A stretch of DNA of 64,000 nt from Cyclospora cayetanensis. Lineage: Eukaryota > Apicomplexa > Conoidasida > Eucoccidiorida > Eimeriidae. Within the stretch, counting starts at the first letter, position 1. The number at the start of each line of letters is the position of its first letter. Below the pieces are notes generated by a model. It was given only the letters and a program-made list of their open reading frames with translations. It made no database searches and was not told the origin of the DNA. This document shows, piece by piece, positions 1 through 14,650 of the stretch. The stretch covers positions 1 to 64,000 of the forward strand of contig NW_020312086.1 in assembly GCF_002999335.1 (NCBI RefSeq), in the 5' to 3' direction. Made by a program: the position numbers and the translations under genes.

Positions 1-127
1 GCTGTATCTACACTGTGCAGCTGTATCTACACTGTGCAGCTGTATCTACACTGTGCAGCTGTATCTACACTGTGCAGCTGTATCTACACTGTGCAGCTGT
101 ATCTACACTGTGCAGCTGTATCTACAC
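1..127. repeat. 19-bp tandem repeat at window edge
   Basis: Six full copies and one partial copy of the 19-bp unit gctgtatctacactgtgca start at 1, 20, 39, 58, 77, 96 and 115, with no visible mismatch. The array probably continues to the left of the window. It makes short reading frames open only because the repeat lacks stops in some phases. I see no function in it. Confidence 0.95.
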
Positions 128-267
128 CTGCAGCAAGGAGGAACTTACAGCCAAAAAGATTTACTGAAAACGTGCGGCTAAAGCGACGCCCTGCAGAGGC
201 AGTCCAACGGCAGCGCCACTGAGGCTGTCGCCGCTCATCCAGCCACACGCAGTGAAGAGGCCTCCTG

Positions 268-1609
268 CTATCCAGTCGCATGCCAGCCTCTCCAGCAGCT
301 GCAGCAAACGAGCAGTGCACCGAGCGATGGGTGAGCAAACCAAAACAGATCGGAGAACGAGACAACACACAGGCTGGCTGGCAGGAGAGAAAATACCCTC
401 TCAGTACCCCTCTCCCACAACCCCCCTCCCCCTACAGCCACCACGCACTCTGTCCTTTGATCCCCTAGAGCAGCTGCGATGTTTTGTTCACCTGCATGCG
501 TCTGGGCACTACTCGACTTGAAGTAGGCACTAAGCAGCACTGCGGCGTCCACCAAGGCTTCCAACTGAGGCAACTCGCCATATCCAGGAGGCAGCAGACC
601 CCGTCCAGCGTCGCATACACCCGAGACAATGCGAGATGCCACAGCGCTGCTCTCGTTCCTCTTGTTACTGCTGCTGTCGGTCCTCTTGTTGCTGCTGTTG
701 TTACTACTGCTGCTGCAACATAACTCCTCCGCCTTCCTCTTTGCATCAAACGGCTTAACCAGCCTGCCAACACCGTCCGTAGTACACCTGGCTGCAGGGG
801 GATTTGAGGCCAAAGATGCCTTTGAGATCTTCTTTAAGATCTCTTCCTCAAGCAACTGCGGAGATGCTGCTGCATCTGCTGCTGCTGCTGCATCTGCTGC
901 TGCTGCATCTGCTGCTGCTGCTCCTGGTGCTGCACCTGGTGATGGTGCTGCTGCTGCACTCGCTGCTCCTGCTGCTGCAACTGCTGCACCTGCTGCTGCC
1001 TGCTTCTGTTGTTGAGAAACGAGACCCCACAGAGGAAGTCGCCACTGCTGCTGTCGCTGAAGCCACAACGCTGCAACGCCTTGTTGCTGCAACGGGTGCA
1101 GCAACACCTGCTGTGCAACTGCAGAAGTTGCCCCTTGCTGCATGGACTGCTGTTGCTGCAGCCGTTGCAGCAGCTGCTGCTGCCACAGGTGTTGCAACTG
1201 CTGCGTTCGCTGTTGCTGCAGCAAGTGGGGGGGGTGGATAGAAACATCGGAAGCTGTGAATGCACCAAGCACACATGCAAGACACACCGAAGGAAATGGT
1301 CTCTCTGCAACACGCTTCTCGGGAGGACGAGACAGACGCCTTTCGGAGGGCAAGAGGCACGCAGCTTACCAACAGCAGTCACGCCTGCTGCTGCGGAGGC
1401 ATCAGCTCCTGTGAATATCGCGGAGCCATCCTGCTGCAACGTCTCCTGTTGTTGCTGCTGATGCTTCCGAAGGAGATACTGCATCACCATCTGCTGCTGC
1501 TGCTGCTGCTGCTGCTGAGCAGTCAGAACCAGCTGCTGCTGCGAAGCAAGTTGCTGTTGGTTCTGATGCTGCTGGGGAGTTGTATGGCTGCTACCGCTGC
1601 TGCTACCGC

Positions 1610-1644
<35 letters not shown>

Positions 1645-4600
1645 AACGAGGGATGAGGCCCTTCCGCCTTCACAGCTGCCGTTCCACCCGCCTGCAGTGC
1701 CCTGCTGCAGCTGCTTGTGGAGACAGCGGCAGCTGTCTCCTTCGCTAGCTGCTGCCTAGTTGCTGGAGGCAAGGGGGAAGGTGCGTGATGCTTGGCAGCA
1801 GCTGCTGCAGGGGAGCTACTTAGCCTGGATGCTGCGGCTGCTGCCCTAGACTCTGCATAGGGAGACAGGAGATACACGAAGTGCTTGGCTGCAAGCAGCT
1901 GCCGTGTCAGTCCGACGTCAAGGGGCTGGCTGCGCTGCAGCTTGTGCGTCTGGAGAAAGATCTGCATGAGATACCAACTCGACAGCTGCAAGCACCAAGC
2001 ACACAACCCCCCAAGCAGAAGGTGACACGCGCTGGCTACGCAGACAGCGTCCACGCAGTTGCAGGCGCAGACGCTTGGAAGCAGCCTCTAAGACGCATCC
2101 CTTCTCCCCATCGCCCCCTGCATACACGCAGCGAAGCTGCAGCACTGCATGCGCCGTATTTCGAAGGCGGCTTAAACAAGCACACGCCGCAAGAAACAGA
2201 AAAAAACCTACAAAGGGTTCAGCAGCAGGCAACATCTCGACGTCGTCTAGCGAGTCTACTGCGAACTCTTCTCCCAAGGGGACTAGCGATCCCGAGATCA
2301 ACGCATTGCGCAGAAGAAGGCGCCCCTCCTTGTCGACTTCTTTCTCCGCGGCAATTCTCCCCAAGCCGCTGAATACACAGGAGCCACTTGCGACTCCGCT
2401 GCTGTAGTTACACCTTGGCCCTCCCCCGAAGGCGTTCCCCGACCCTTCCCCCGCCTCCGCAGGAGCAGCTTTGCGTTTTCTGCTGCTGCTGCGCAGCAGC
2501 TGCTGCTGCTGCTTCGATCCGCCCCCCGAAGAAGACGCCAACAAGCCTTGCAAAAAGTCTCCCACACGGAATGCGACGCCTCCAGACGCTGAAGAAGCCG
2601 CAGTAGCTGCCGCGACTGCCCCTCCGCCTTCCTCGCGTGAACCACAAGGCAGCTGCTCGAGTCGAGGCACTACTCCACTGATCTTCAGATGCCGCGGCAA
2701 GGGGGTTCTCTGAGATTTGCAGCTATTGCCGCATGCCGCTGTCGCAAATCGTGGAGAACCTGCTGCTCCTGCTCCTGCTGCTGCTCCTGCTCCTGCTCCT
2801 GCTCCTGCTGCTGCCGCTATCCCTGCTGGCGTGAACGCTGTGGTGGAAAGCATAGGCCTCATAGCATCTGCACCCCCTGCGGCTCTGGGGGATTCCATCA
2901 GACCGACTACTGCATTACGTGCTGCTGCTGCTCCTCCTCCTCCTGCAGGCGTCGACACGCAGCTCCTGCTGCTGCTCTCTGCTGCTGAGACAGCCGCAGA
3001 ACCGTCCGGATCCTTGAGCCGCGGAGGTATTTGCCTCTTTGGACGCTCAGGGCGTTGTGGCTGCTGTTTCTGCAAGACTCGGTGAGAACGTAGCAGAGGA
3101 GGCTCTGGCTCCAACCGAGAGATCGACTGCCTACGATGAGGCAGCAGCATCTGCTCGTGCTGAGAAGGGTGAAGCTGCTCTATACATGTGTGGCCTTTGC
3201 GCTCGACCAATGCCACTCCAGCCAGAGATGCCGCTTGCGACTGCTGCCCTTCGATCGTGAGACACCGTATTTCTAGGAGATCTTCCTCGGAGACGACGAC
3301 TGGCTGCAGCACCTTCTCGACTTCGACCTGCTGAGCCGCTTCCACGAACGCGATGCCGCCTTGCTGCTGCACTAAGAAACGCAGCGCTGCCTCCCTTGCT
3401 GCTGCATCCGAGCCGCAAGCCAGTACTGGAAAACAGCCGACTGACGCTGCCGCATCAAAGAAGAACTCCGTCGTTGAATTGAACGATCCGTTGCAACAAC
3501 TGCAAGTCGTGCATACCCCACGCTTGTTGCTCCTTCCGCCGCTGCGTTCAGAGTCTTTAAGTGCGTCGAGATCTGCGCACACATCGCCTTTGTGGCTCCC
3601 GCCGCTCTCGGAGGGGCCAGCACCTTCCTCATTGTGGCTGCTGCTGTTAGTGCTGCTGCGACTCCGGCTGCTGTTGCAAGGAAGCGCAGAACCAGCATCC
3701 AGAGGACGGCCGTCAAATGCCAAGTCAGACACACGACTTTCCCTACAAGGCGAAGGCTGCGTTTCGCACCGCTCGCCGCTGCTGCAAATCCTCCTGCGTC
3801 TCCAGCCATTTCGCGACACATAAACAGTCGGACAGAAGCAAGGCCTCTTGGTAGACTGCTGCTGAAAGGGGTGTCTGCCCTCTTTTCTGAGAAGAGGAAG
3901 ATCTGCGGAGGCGTCTGCCTCTGAGCCGCCAGCGGCGAGAGCATCCCTACACGCTTCCTCCTGCACATGCATCACGTTCTGCTCAGGATGCCTCTTAATC
4001 GACAGCTTGGGGAAAGACGGCGAGCTGCTGCACACGCCACTGCTACCAGCAGCGTAGGCAGCCGCCACCCACGATGCATCCCTCATAATAAACCTCTGCT
4101 GCCTCCAAATAACATGCATCCCTTTCCTCAGATAACACAACCCATGCACTGGAGGATATCGCTCACATCCCACCACGCAGCGGCTAAAGTGCGTCTCAGC
4201 GGCATCTGCTGCTGACGCCTCTGCTGCTGCTGCTGCTGCTGCTGCCTCAGGATGCGGCCCACTGGCAAGCGACGACAAATCTGCGAGCCTCTGCTTGCCT
4301 TGCGGGGATGCACCGCCTGCTGCGCCTTCTGCCTGAAGGGGGCAGCTGATTGCGCAGGAAAACAGACTGTGAGGATCAGCAGCAGCTGCTGCTGCTGCCG
4401 CTTCAGCAGCGACCGCCGCTGCTGATCTGATCGACAAGGAAGCACAAAAACGCGACGCTGACTCTGTCACGGGAGCAGAAGAAGGGCCCCCTACGGCAGA
4501 GGACGTCTTACTAGCGGGAAGACTGCAAGCGCTACCACTGCTGCTGCTGCTGCTCCCTGCAGCACTGTTGCTGCCAAGAAGGAGGGCACCTGTCGTCTCC

Positions 4601-5928
4601 TGCTGCAGCTGCAGGGGTGACGCTATGCCAAAGGCGGCTTGCCCAGAGGCAGCGAGACAGCCACTAGCAAGCTCCGTCGGTGCATGCCCTCCAGTATCCC
4701 TCGAGGCACAAGACGCTGCAGCTACAGCAGCAGCAGCAGCTGCTGCTGCCGCCGCAGCGTGAGCAGACGGCTGCACTCCCAACATGAGGCCTGCTGCGTG
4801 AAGACACGCGGCAGCCTGCTGCTGCTGCTGCTGCATGCTTAGCCACACGCCCCTGCCGCCAGCTGCAGCCGCTGCATGCGGTGCTTTCGCTTCAGGAGAG
4901 CCAGCAGCAGCAGCGGCAGCAGCGGGAGCAGCAGCAGCAGCAGGAGGAGCTGCAAATGCGGGATTTTCCCCATTCAGAGAAAACGCCTGTGCACCCCACC
5001 GCAGCAGCGAAGGCAGTCCTGGCTGTTGGTGGTAATGCTGCTGCTGCTGCTTGCATGCAGTGACTGCAGCACGCGCCTTGAGAGAGCCAGCGGCAGCTGC
5101 GGATGCTGCAGCGCCTGCTGCTGCTGCTACGCCTGCTGCAGCAGCAGCCCGTGTAGCTCCCCCCCCGCTGCTGCTGCAGGCCGCTGCATTCGCATGTTTT
5201 TTCGCTGCTTCTGCTGCACTTGCCGACACTCCACTATCGGACTGCCGTCGAGACTGCATTCGACTCCACGGCGAGGAAGCCGCAGCTGCCGCGAAGGCAG
5301 TGGCTGCTGTCTTAGCTGCCCCTCTGTCATTCGAGGCTTCTGCCACTGCGTCAGAACGACTCTCCACGAAGGAAACAGTCGCCCTACGTCCTCGCGGAAA
5401 CTGGAGCTGCTGCTGCTGCTGCAGCTGCTGTTGTAGCTGCAGTTGTAGCTGCTCTTGTTTTTGTTGCCGGCTACACCACGGGGAGGAGCCTACTAGGCTT
5501 TCCTCTGCCGCTGCTGCTGCATTTCTGTTGCTGCTGGTCTTGCCGTCTTTCGTGGAGTTGCCATCGCAGGGGGAAGCCAGAACCGCCGCAATACTGCTGA
5601 TGCCGCAGTACGTGTTGGGCAGACTTCTGCTGGGGTTGCTGCTGCTGTTCAGCGACAGCAGCATCCCTCGTTCCGCCGCTGCAGGTGCTGAGGGGGTGCT
5701 GCTGCTGCACGGCTGCGTCTTCTGTGGCGTCTGAGGGGGTCCTTTCATGCTGCCCTTGTGGCTCGCCGCAGCGAAGGGCGATGGCAGTGCAGCCGCAGCA
5801 ACGGCGGCAACAGCGGCTGCCGCTGCAGCAGCAGCCGCTGTTGCCGCCGTTGCCGCGGCTGCAGCAGCTGTAGAGGGATCCCCCGGTGCAGTCTGTGCGG
5901 GGGGAGCGGCGCTTCGGGGAGTCGCCAT
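268..5928 (-). CDS. Giant Ala/Gln/Ser-rich protein, possible ApiAP2 factor
   Basis: Three exons read on the minus strand: 5928-2212, 1985-1370 and 1253-268. The introns 2211-1986 and 1369-1254 have GT-AG ends and matching phases (0 and 1), giving about 1772 residues. I prefer the ATG at 5928 (context ACCATGGCG); an in-frame ATG lies at 6006. The protein is mostly homopolymer tracts of Ala, Gln and Ser. One ordered patch at about residues 575-675 (DNA 4200-3900) has a Gly-Leu-Cys-Tyr strand, a Trp-Val-Ala-Ala-Ala strand, a basic strand LSIKRH and an Ala-rich helix. This order resembles an AP2 DNA-binding domain. A second patch, with a helix DAAAREAALRFL, lies nearer the C terminus. The AP2 reading is tentative, and the basic, low-complexity character would also fit any nuclear regulator. 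The 3' end is uncertain because the last residues before 268 could be intron read-through. Confidence 0.7.
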
Positions 5929-6006
5929 GGTCAGTGAGGCTGCTGCGAAGTGCTGCGGCTGTCTGGCAGCCGTCCCCGAAAGCCGTTGAGGCTGTGGTTG
6001 TTGCAA

Positions 6007-7459
6007 GAGCCCTGCATCAGCGGCAGGCGCGGGAGGAGCACAGCAGGAGGACGGTGGAAGTTCGCAAAAGGGGGGAGGCTGCAGCCACGAAAACGAATGC
6101 GGCTTCTGGAAAGGGTCAGGCTGCTTGCGGGGGGTGCTGCAGGTGGCCAGGGGGCCTGCCGACGATTCGAATGCAGGCTGCTGCGTCTTGTTGCTGCGTC
6201 TTGTTGCTGCGTGTTTGCAGCTTCCAGAGTTACCTTGCTGTTAGAGGGTGCTTGGGCAGCCTTTGAGTGCTGGACTGAAGCCCCTGTGTTAAATTCTGAA
6301 GCAGTTCCAGCAGCGGGAGGCTGCACATAGGCTCAAAGCTCGCGACGCCAATGAGAGTTGCAAGAAATATACATGCTATGTTCGAAGGAGGGTGTGCGTC
6401 TGCTCTGCTACAGGGGTAACGCCGTTGATCCTCCTTCTGACGGCGTGGGAAGAGGGGTTACGTCTGTAAGGGGCCAAGGAACGCCAAAGGAATCCGCAAA
6501 GAAATGCTAACAAAGAGAAAAAGATAAGCAGCTGCTGCAGCTGCAGCGCTTGCAGATGCTGCTGCTGCTGCTGCTGTTGATATGCGAATAAGAGCGCTGC
6601 CGTGACGCCTCACGCCAAAGCACTGGGCTCTGAGGAACGGCAGGGGCGCTTCATTAGATGCTTCTTTTAGGATCAAAACAAGAATATTCCAATAATAAAG
6701 ACGCCGTACTGCAACAGCAGCGGCGGAAGCCCGTCAATAGCTGCTGCTATATATGCCTGCGCCCCTCCGTCAGCTGCAGCGGCTGCTGCAGCGCAGAGTG
6801 GCACGTCAAGCAGTAGCAGACTGAGGGAGTCGAGCAGGGGGGTGGCGTGGTGTTGCATTCCAGCAGCAACAAACCGTGGGGGTTATGCCTTCCTTTTAAT
6901 TTAGAACCGCTTCTATTGCGCCTTCCTGCAGAGTCTCTGGGGGCTGAGAGAAGTTCTCGCGGAATGCGCTCCCGTTGCCCACTGCCTCGAGGTTCATCAC
7001 CGCTGCAGGAGGGAAGTCGCTGCTTCTCTAGCAGCTGCTGCTCCTTCACTCCAGCCGCATGGGGGCGAGACTTTCGTGGAGAAAGCACTGGCGGTCAGGT
7101 TTTTCCCCACCCGCATGAGCGCTGCTCTCAGCTCGACGCGAGTAACCGAGAACGACAGTGGACACTCGAGATCTGCCATGAACACACACTGCACTCAGCA
7201 AGAACAACATCAGGAGCCGCGCGAAACTGCTGCCAGGATCGATCCCGCTGCAGTATGCTGACGAGGATTGCCTTTTTCTGACCTCAGCAGCCAGGGGGGC
7301 AGCCGCCTACCTCCGCAGCTTCGAGCACAGAGAGCAGACAGACAGACACACGCACACACACATAGAGAGACGGCATAGAGCCACACGCGCTGTCTGTACA
7401 GAACTGCCTCTCCTACTGCCGCCCTCAAGAAAAAAAAGACTCAACATTAAAACAGCACG
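6007..7459. other. Divergent intergenic region
   Basis: This stretch separates the giant minus-strand gene from the plus-strand oxidase-like gene, so it should hold both promoters. Only short reading frames shaped by CTG/CAG runs are present. A further 5' exon of the minus-strand gene could lie here, but I cannot support one. Confidence 0.5.
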
Positions 7460-10428
<2,969 letters not shown>

Positions 10429-11982
10429 CGGACAGAGGGCTCCCAGTGGCAGCTAGCTTGATTGCCACTTGCTTGACGGTGTTTGCGGCTTTTCCTCGTG
10501 TAAATTTATTTAGTCCCAGGTGGGGTGACCTGGCAGAAGGAGAGCATGCGAGGCTATCAATGCGCTTGCAGGGTCGTCATCTAGGCTGTAACTAAGACCC
10601 CGCCCGTTACGCAGAGACCTCCCGATCTCCTGCGCACGCAAGGCAGAGAGAATCAACGCCTTTTGGAAGGCGGGCCTAGCCTTACCTGTGTCGAGACACA
10701 GCTATTGCGCCTGCAAAGCATTGGCGTTGATGGACGAACCGAGAAGTGTCGAGCCAAATACGTTTTGAGCATTCACTCCTTCACGTTAGTCCTTATGTTA
10801 GCCTGGAGTATCGACTATGTAGACTGGAGCCTTGCCTACCTGGATGATGATATGCGCAGTGAACTGCGCATGGGATGCAGGGAAATGATGCACGAATCCA
10901 GCCAAAGCCCTCACGTGGATATTAGGGTATCTCAAAGCAAGGAATCTGCAGCGGTAAATCAGTCAAAATGTTCATTGCCATCTGCATCACCCACGGCCGT
11001 ACAAGGCGGGTGCGGGGGCCAGCACAGCAGAGTGGGCAATAAGTTCGAAACGCGATCTTCTAGGGGCGTAGATAATTATGCCATTAATTTTTCTTGTGTA
11101 AGCTCACCTCGCCTGTCGTATTGGAATGACCCCGTCAGCTGTGCCGTGGAAGACACTGGCCCGCTGACCTCTCTGGCGCAGTAGCTGAAACGTCCTGTCA
11201 ACACGGTCTTGCACTGAAAGCAGAGCAGACTCCCATCTCGCCGAACTCTAGCTATGGCCAGCAGTAGGGGATTCAGGAGGTATCTTTGCTCTGCATCGAG
11301 GCAAGCGGTAACTTCTAAAAATCACGGGAACGCCCAGGGGTACGAAGGTCCCCTCATAAGTCTATTAGGGAAATGAGTTACGTACCAATGGATCGAATCG
11401 TTCCTGTTAGGGCGTCGGGGTGGATGCTGAAGACGTCAGCTACGGAGAGCTGTGGGAGTTCTCCTCGGGGAACGATGCTCAGGACAAGAGGCTCAAAGAA
11501 GGGTCGCAGTACCACACCTAGCCGTAGCAGGAACTCCCCGAAGTACGGATGGGCAACTGTCTGCTAGCAGATGGCAGGCATGGCAAGAAACATATACAGA
11601 GCTAACTTACATGCAGAGCATTTATTTGTGCACACAAACCAATGGCGGTCCATCGAAAAATTAGCTCCACACGCTGGTATAGCCTTTCTGCGCACCCGGA
11701 ACGACTGCAAAGAACAAACTCCTTGAAGCTAAGCGAAAGCTGCCAATTTGTTTCTCTGGAAATCAGCCAGAATACTGAATTACACCCATGCACGCCACCA
11801 GCGGCGGGGAAAACAGCACCCTCTCGATGAACTTAGAACAGACAGGCATTACAAAATGCATTCTGTCTTCTTTTGTCAAAGGAAGTGTCTTAGAGTAGCT
11901 TATTTGCCCATAAGCGGTTGAAAGGACTTCCACACCAACCAAGGATGCATCATACTACATGAGACAATGAGTGGACGGTCAA
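10429..11982. other. Intergenic, one weak 173-codon frame
   Basis: This region holds the 3' flank of the PNPOx-like gene and the approach to the tRNA gene. One plus-strand frame (10663-11184, 173 codons) stays open without low-complexity runs. It has no recognisable motif and no supporting splice context. I do not call it a gene. Confidence 0.4.
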
Positions 11983-12055
11983 GCAGGCATGGTCTAGTGG
12001 CTATGACGCTCGCCTCACACGCGAGAGATCCCGGGTTCGATCCCCGGTGCCTGTA
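11983..12055 (+). tRNA. tRNA-Val (anticodon CAC)
   Basis: The 73-nt sequence folds as a complete cloverleaf. The acceptor stem is GCAGGCA/TGCCTGT with one G-T pair at the end, the D-stem is GTC/GAC, and the anticodon stem is CTCGC/GCGAG around the loop CTCACAC. The variable loop is AGATC, the T-stem is CCGGG/CCCGG around TTCGATC, and the discriminator is A. The anticodon CAC reads the valine codon GUG. Box A (TGGTCTAGTGG) and box B (GGTTCGATCC) match the internal pol III promoter. A TTTT run at 12057-12060 is the expected terminator. There is no intron. Confidence 0.96.
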
Positions 12056-12317
12056 CTTTTCATCTCGCAATTAGGACATTTACTTTTGTTAAATAACACA
12101 TTTTCGCTATTTTCTTTGCATGTCAAACATGTAAGCACAAGATGCAAATTCCGAAGGCTTTGTTCAGCTCCAAACTCAAGATCGCGGTACAGTGGTATGT
12201 AACTACGGAGCGGTGTTTTACCGCTGTCTTCTGAATCGGTACTGCATTGCACGTATAATGTATTCTGACTTTCGTTACGCTACAACCTCTTTGTGCACTT
12301 ATCGTCTTTTGTCTCAC

Positions 12318-14650
12318 GTGAGAAGCGGGGAAGTGGGAGGCCGTGAGAATCCTCATGGCTTGCCTCTCAGACTCGAAGTATGCTGGCGCCAAAAGAATGA
12401 GCGTAGTAACGAAACCGGGCGGAAGCATTTCGCACAACTCCGCGGCAACTAGGCCCCCGAAGGAGTGGCCAACCTGCATGTCTCCAGAGGAAATTTGTCG
12501 CGTTCTCTCTCTGTGCTTCTTCTAGCATGGCTTAGAGAGCAACTAGTGTTCCCATGTCCGTGGAAGCGGCTCCGTCTAGGTCAAAGACTGGAGAGTGATT
12601 TTGTGAGCAGTGCACAGATTCGGGTTCACAAGAGATGGCTTTTGCGGGGGGAAGTGCCTCCTACCAAGTGTACAGAAGTCAAGCCGTTCTCCAATACAAC
12701 GTCCCGTAAAATTGCTTCTGCCTGGGATGAAAATTTGCACACAGAGCCTATCGATTCGAGAGGGAATTTTTCGGAAAAGATCTTCAGGGGGTAGATAACA
12801 CATTGGCAGACTACTCATCAGGTGACGTGACGCACACACTCTTTAGCAAAGCACGTACACCCCACGGAAAACGCCTTGCAGGCAGATGCACACTTCTTAC
12901 CTGTTCCCTCCGCGAGTAGTTTTGCGTTGGTGGAACAGCGCTGCTTTTTCCGTACCCCAAGAGGTCTACGCAGTAGAAAGTATAGCGCCAGCGTTCATGG
13001 GGGTCGTCATGAGAGGAAGCTCCCAAGGAAATGCCTTCAGATTGCGGAAAGAGGACCCGAATAACGTCGGCAAAAAAGTAGCCGCTCATGCAGATGCCGT
13101 GAATAAGGATCACATTCTCTGGTCCCTCTCCTTTGCGCACATGCAAAGAGAAAAGCAATGACACCGGGAAGGCAGCGCAGTGGCGATATGGAGGCAGAAA
13201 TAAGAACTGCAGCATGGTCTTGCCAGGCACCAAGATGGCTCGCCAAAGGCTGTGTGTCTCTGCTGATGGCAGAATAAAATGGAGATTTTCAATAAATTAC
13301 TGGGCTCGAGTACACCGGCTTACCAACTTTCGTGTAGTGGAGCGTCTGGTGCAAGGGACAACGTGGGGGCGGCAGGCGGCCGGCTTCTTCTGCGACTCCT
13401 GCGTCTCTGCTTGTGCCTGTCGACCTGTTGCACTGAGGGCATGCCTCCGTTGCCTTGGCTCTGCTAAGGAAATCTAGTGCAACCTCGTGCACCTCGCTTG
13501 CCCTGGCCGTCTCCACGTCTGGTAGACTCGTGGAGGGTGTCACGCAGAAGGGGTGCAAAAGTAGTGCATACGCGTCATAGGGGGGGTCCAGCGGTGACAA
13601 GCGCTGCCTCCGCCTCTCCAGCTCACGACGGCGACGACTGCCTACTCCGCTGCGCTTTATTCGGAAACCAACAGCTTCCTTCCACCCATCGTTGAAAGCA
13701 CTGCCCCCAGTGAACTCCCCAATATCGCGCGCTGCTCTGGCCACCTGAGGTGATCTGTGAAGGCACCCCGAAGGCAGAGCACCAGTAGAGCCTCCACTGG
13801 GATCTCGTTCCTTAACAGCCATAGATTGGGGCCAGCGGCAGCCGTGAGGCAGCAGCGCAAGGACAGTGCTCCCGCGGCGAGATATTGCTGCTGCTGCGTC
13901 TTCCCCCATCTCCTCCTCTTCACTCAAGTGTTCTGTGTGCCGATCCGGAAATCCTCCAGATCCCTGGCTAGTGCTGGCACAAGTCGTCCTACTGGGTGGC
14001 ACCTCCACTGCTTCTTCTTGTGCTCCCAAATCGCCTTGGGGGGATCTCATACTGCGACTGTGCTGAGGTGCTCTCCCTGGCATGCGCATTCCAAAAGGGC
14101 CTTGTGCCGGAGCGGCGTCTGTCAGTACCATGTCTTTCTGCGTGCCTCCACTGGGGTGGCTATAAAGAAACGGATGTGGGTGGCTTCCTGCTAAGGCATG
14201 CATTTTCCTATGACTCTGCGAAGAAGGTTCATGGGAGGAGCGATCAAGACGCAATTTACAAGCTGCAGCCTTCCAAATATGACCTCGTGTTTGATTGGAT
14301 CGCACTAGCCCTGCCAACCAGCTCCAACGGCCTTTCTGCTGCTCCGCTTTCTCAGCCTCTTCTGCAGCCGCTTCCAGCTTTTCAAGGAGAGGCAAGTCGT
14401 TCACATCCATTGCCCCAGATATCAAGAGTGCACACACGTCTAAGGGATTGAATCGAATCCTCGGTCTTGCAGGGCCCTGCCTTCTTTTCAAATGTTCAGG
14501 AGAGCCCCCAGAGGCTCCTTCTTGCAAATCACTGTCAGTAGCGCACATGGTGGTGGCAAGGAAATGTGTTGACCTTTCGCGAGGTGAAGCGGCTGCCTTG
14601 GCGAGTCGCCATAGATCGAGAAGCTCGTTCTGAGATATGGTGCTCGCCAT
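12318..14650 (-). CDS. Alpha/beta-hydrolase fold protein, C-terminus not found
   Basis: Three minus-strand exons are supported: 14650-13324, 13262-12901 and 12506-12318. The N-terminal 440 residues are low-complexity and charged. Exon 2 carries the oxyanion-hole strand VILIHG and the strand YCVDLLGYGKSS. Exon 3 carries the nucleophile elbow GHSFGG, with Ser as the expected catalytic serine, followed by LILLAPAYFES. The pattern resembles eukaryotic abhydrolases related to plant BODYGUARD-type proteins, so an ester or lipid substrate is likely, though unproven. The ATG at 14650 sits in a CCATGGCG context; an in-frame ATG at 14944 is possible. The intron 13323-13263 is only 61 bp. The exon 2-3 join leaves fewer residues than usual before GHSFGG. 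No catalytic Asp or His segment was found before the tRNA gene, so the copy is either incompletely traced or truncated. Confidence 0.65.

Noticed and set aside
10663..11184. 173-codon plus-strand frame
   Set aside because: It has no motif, lies directly after a gene end, and its length alone is not enough.
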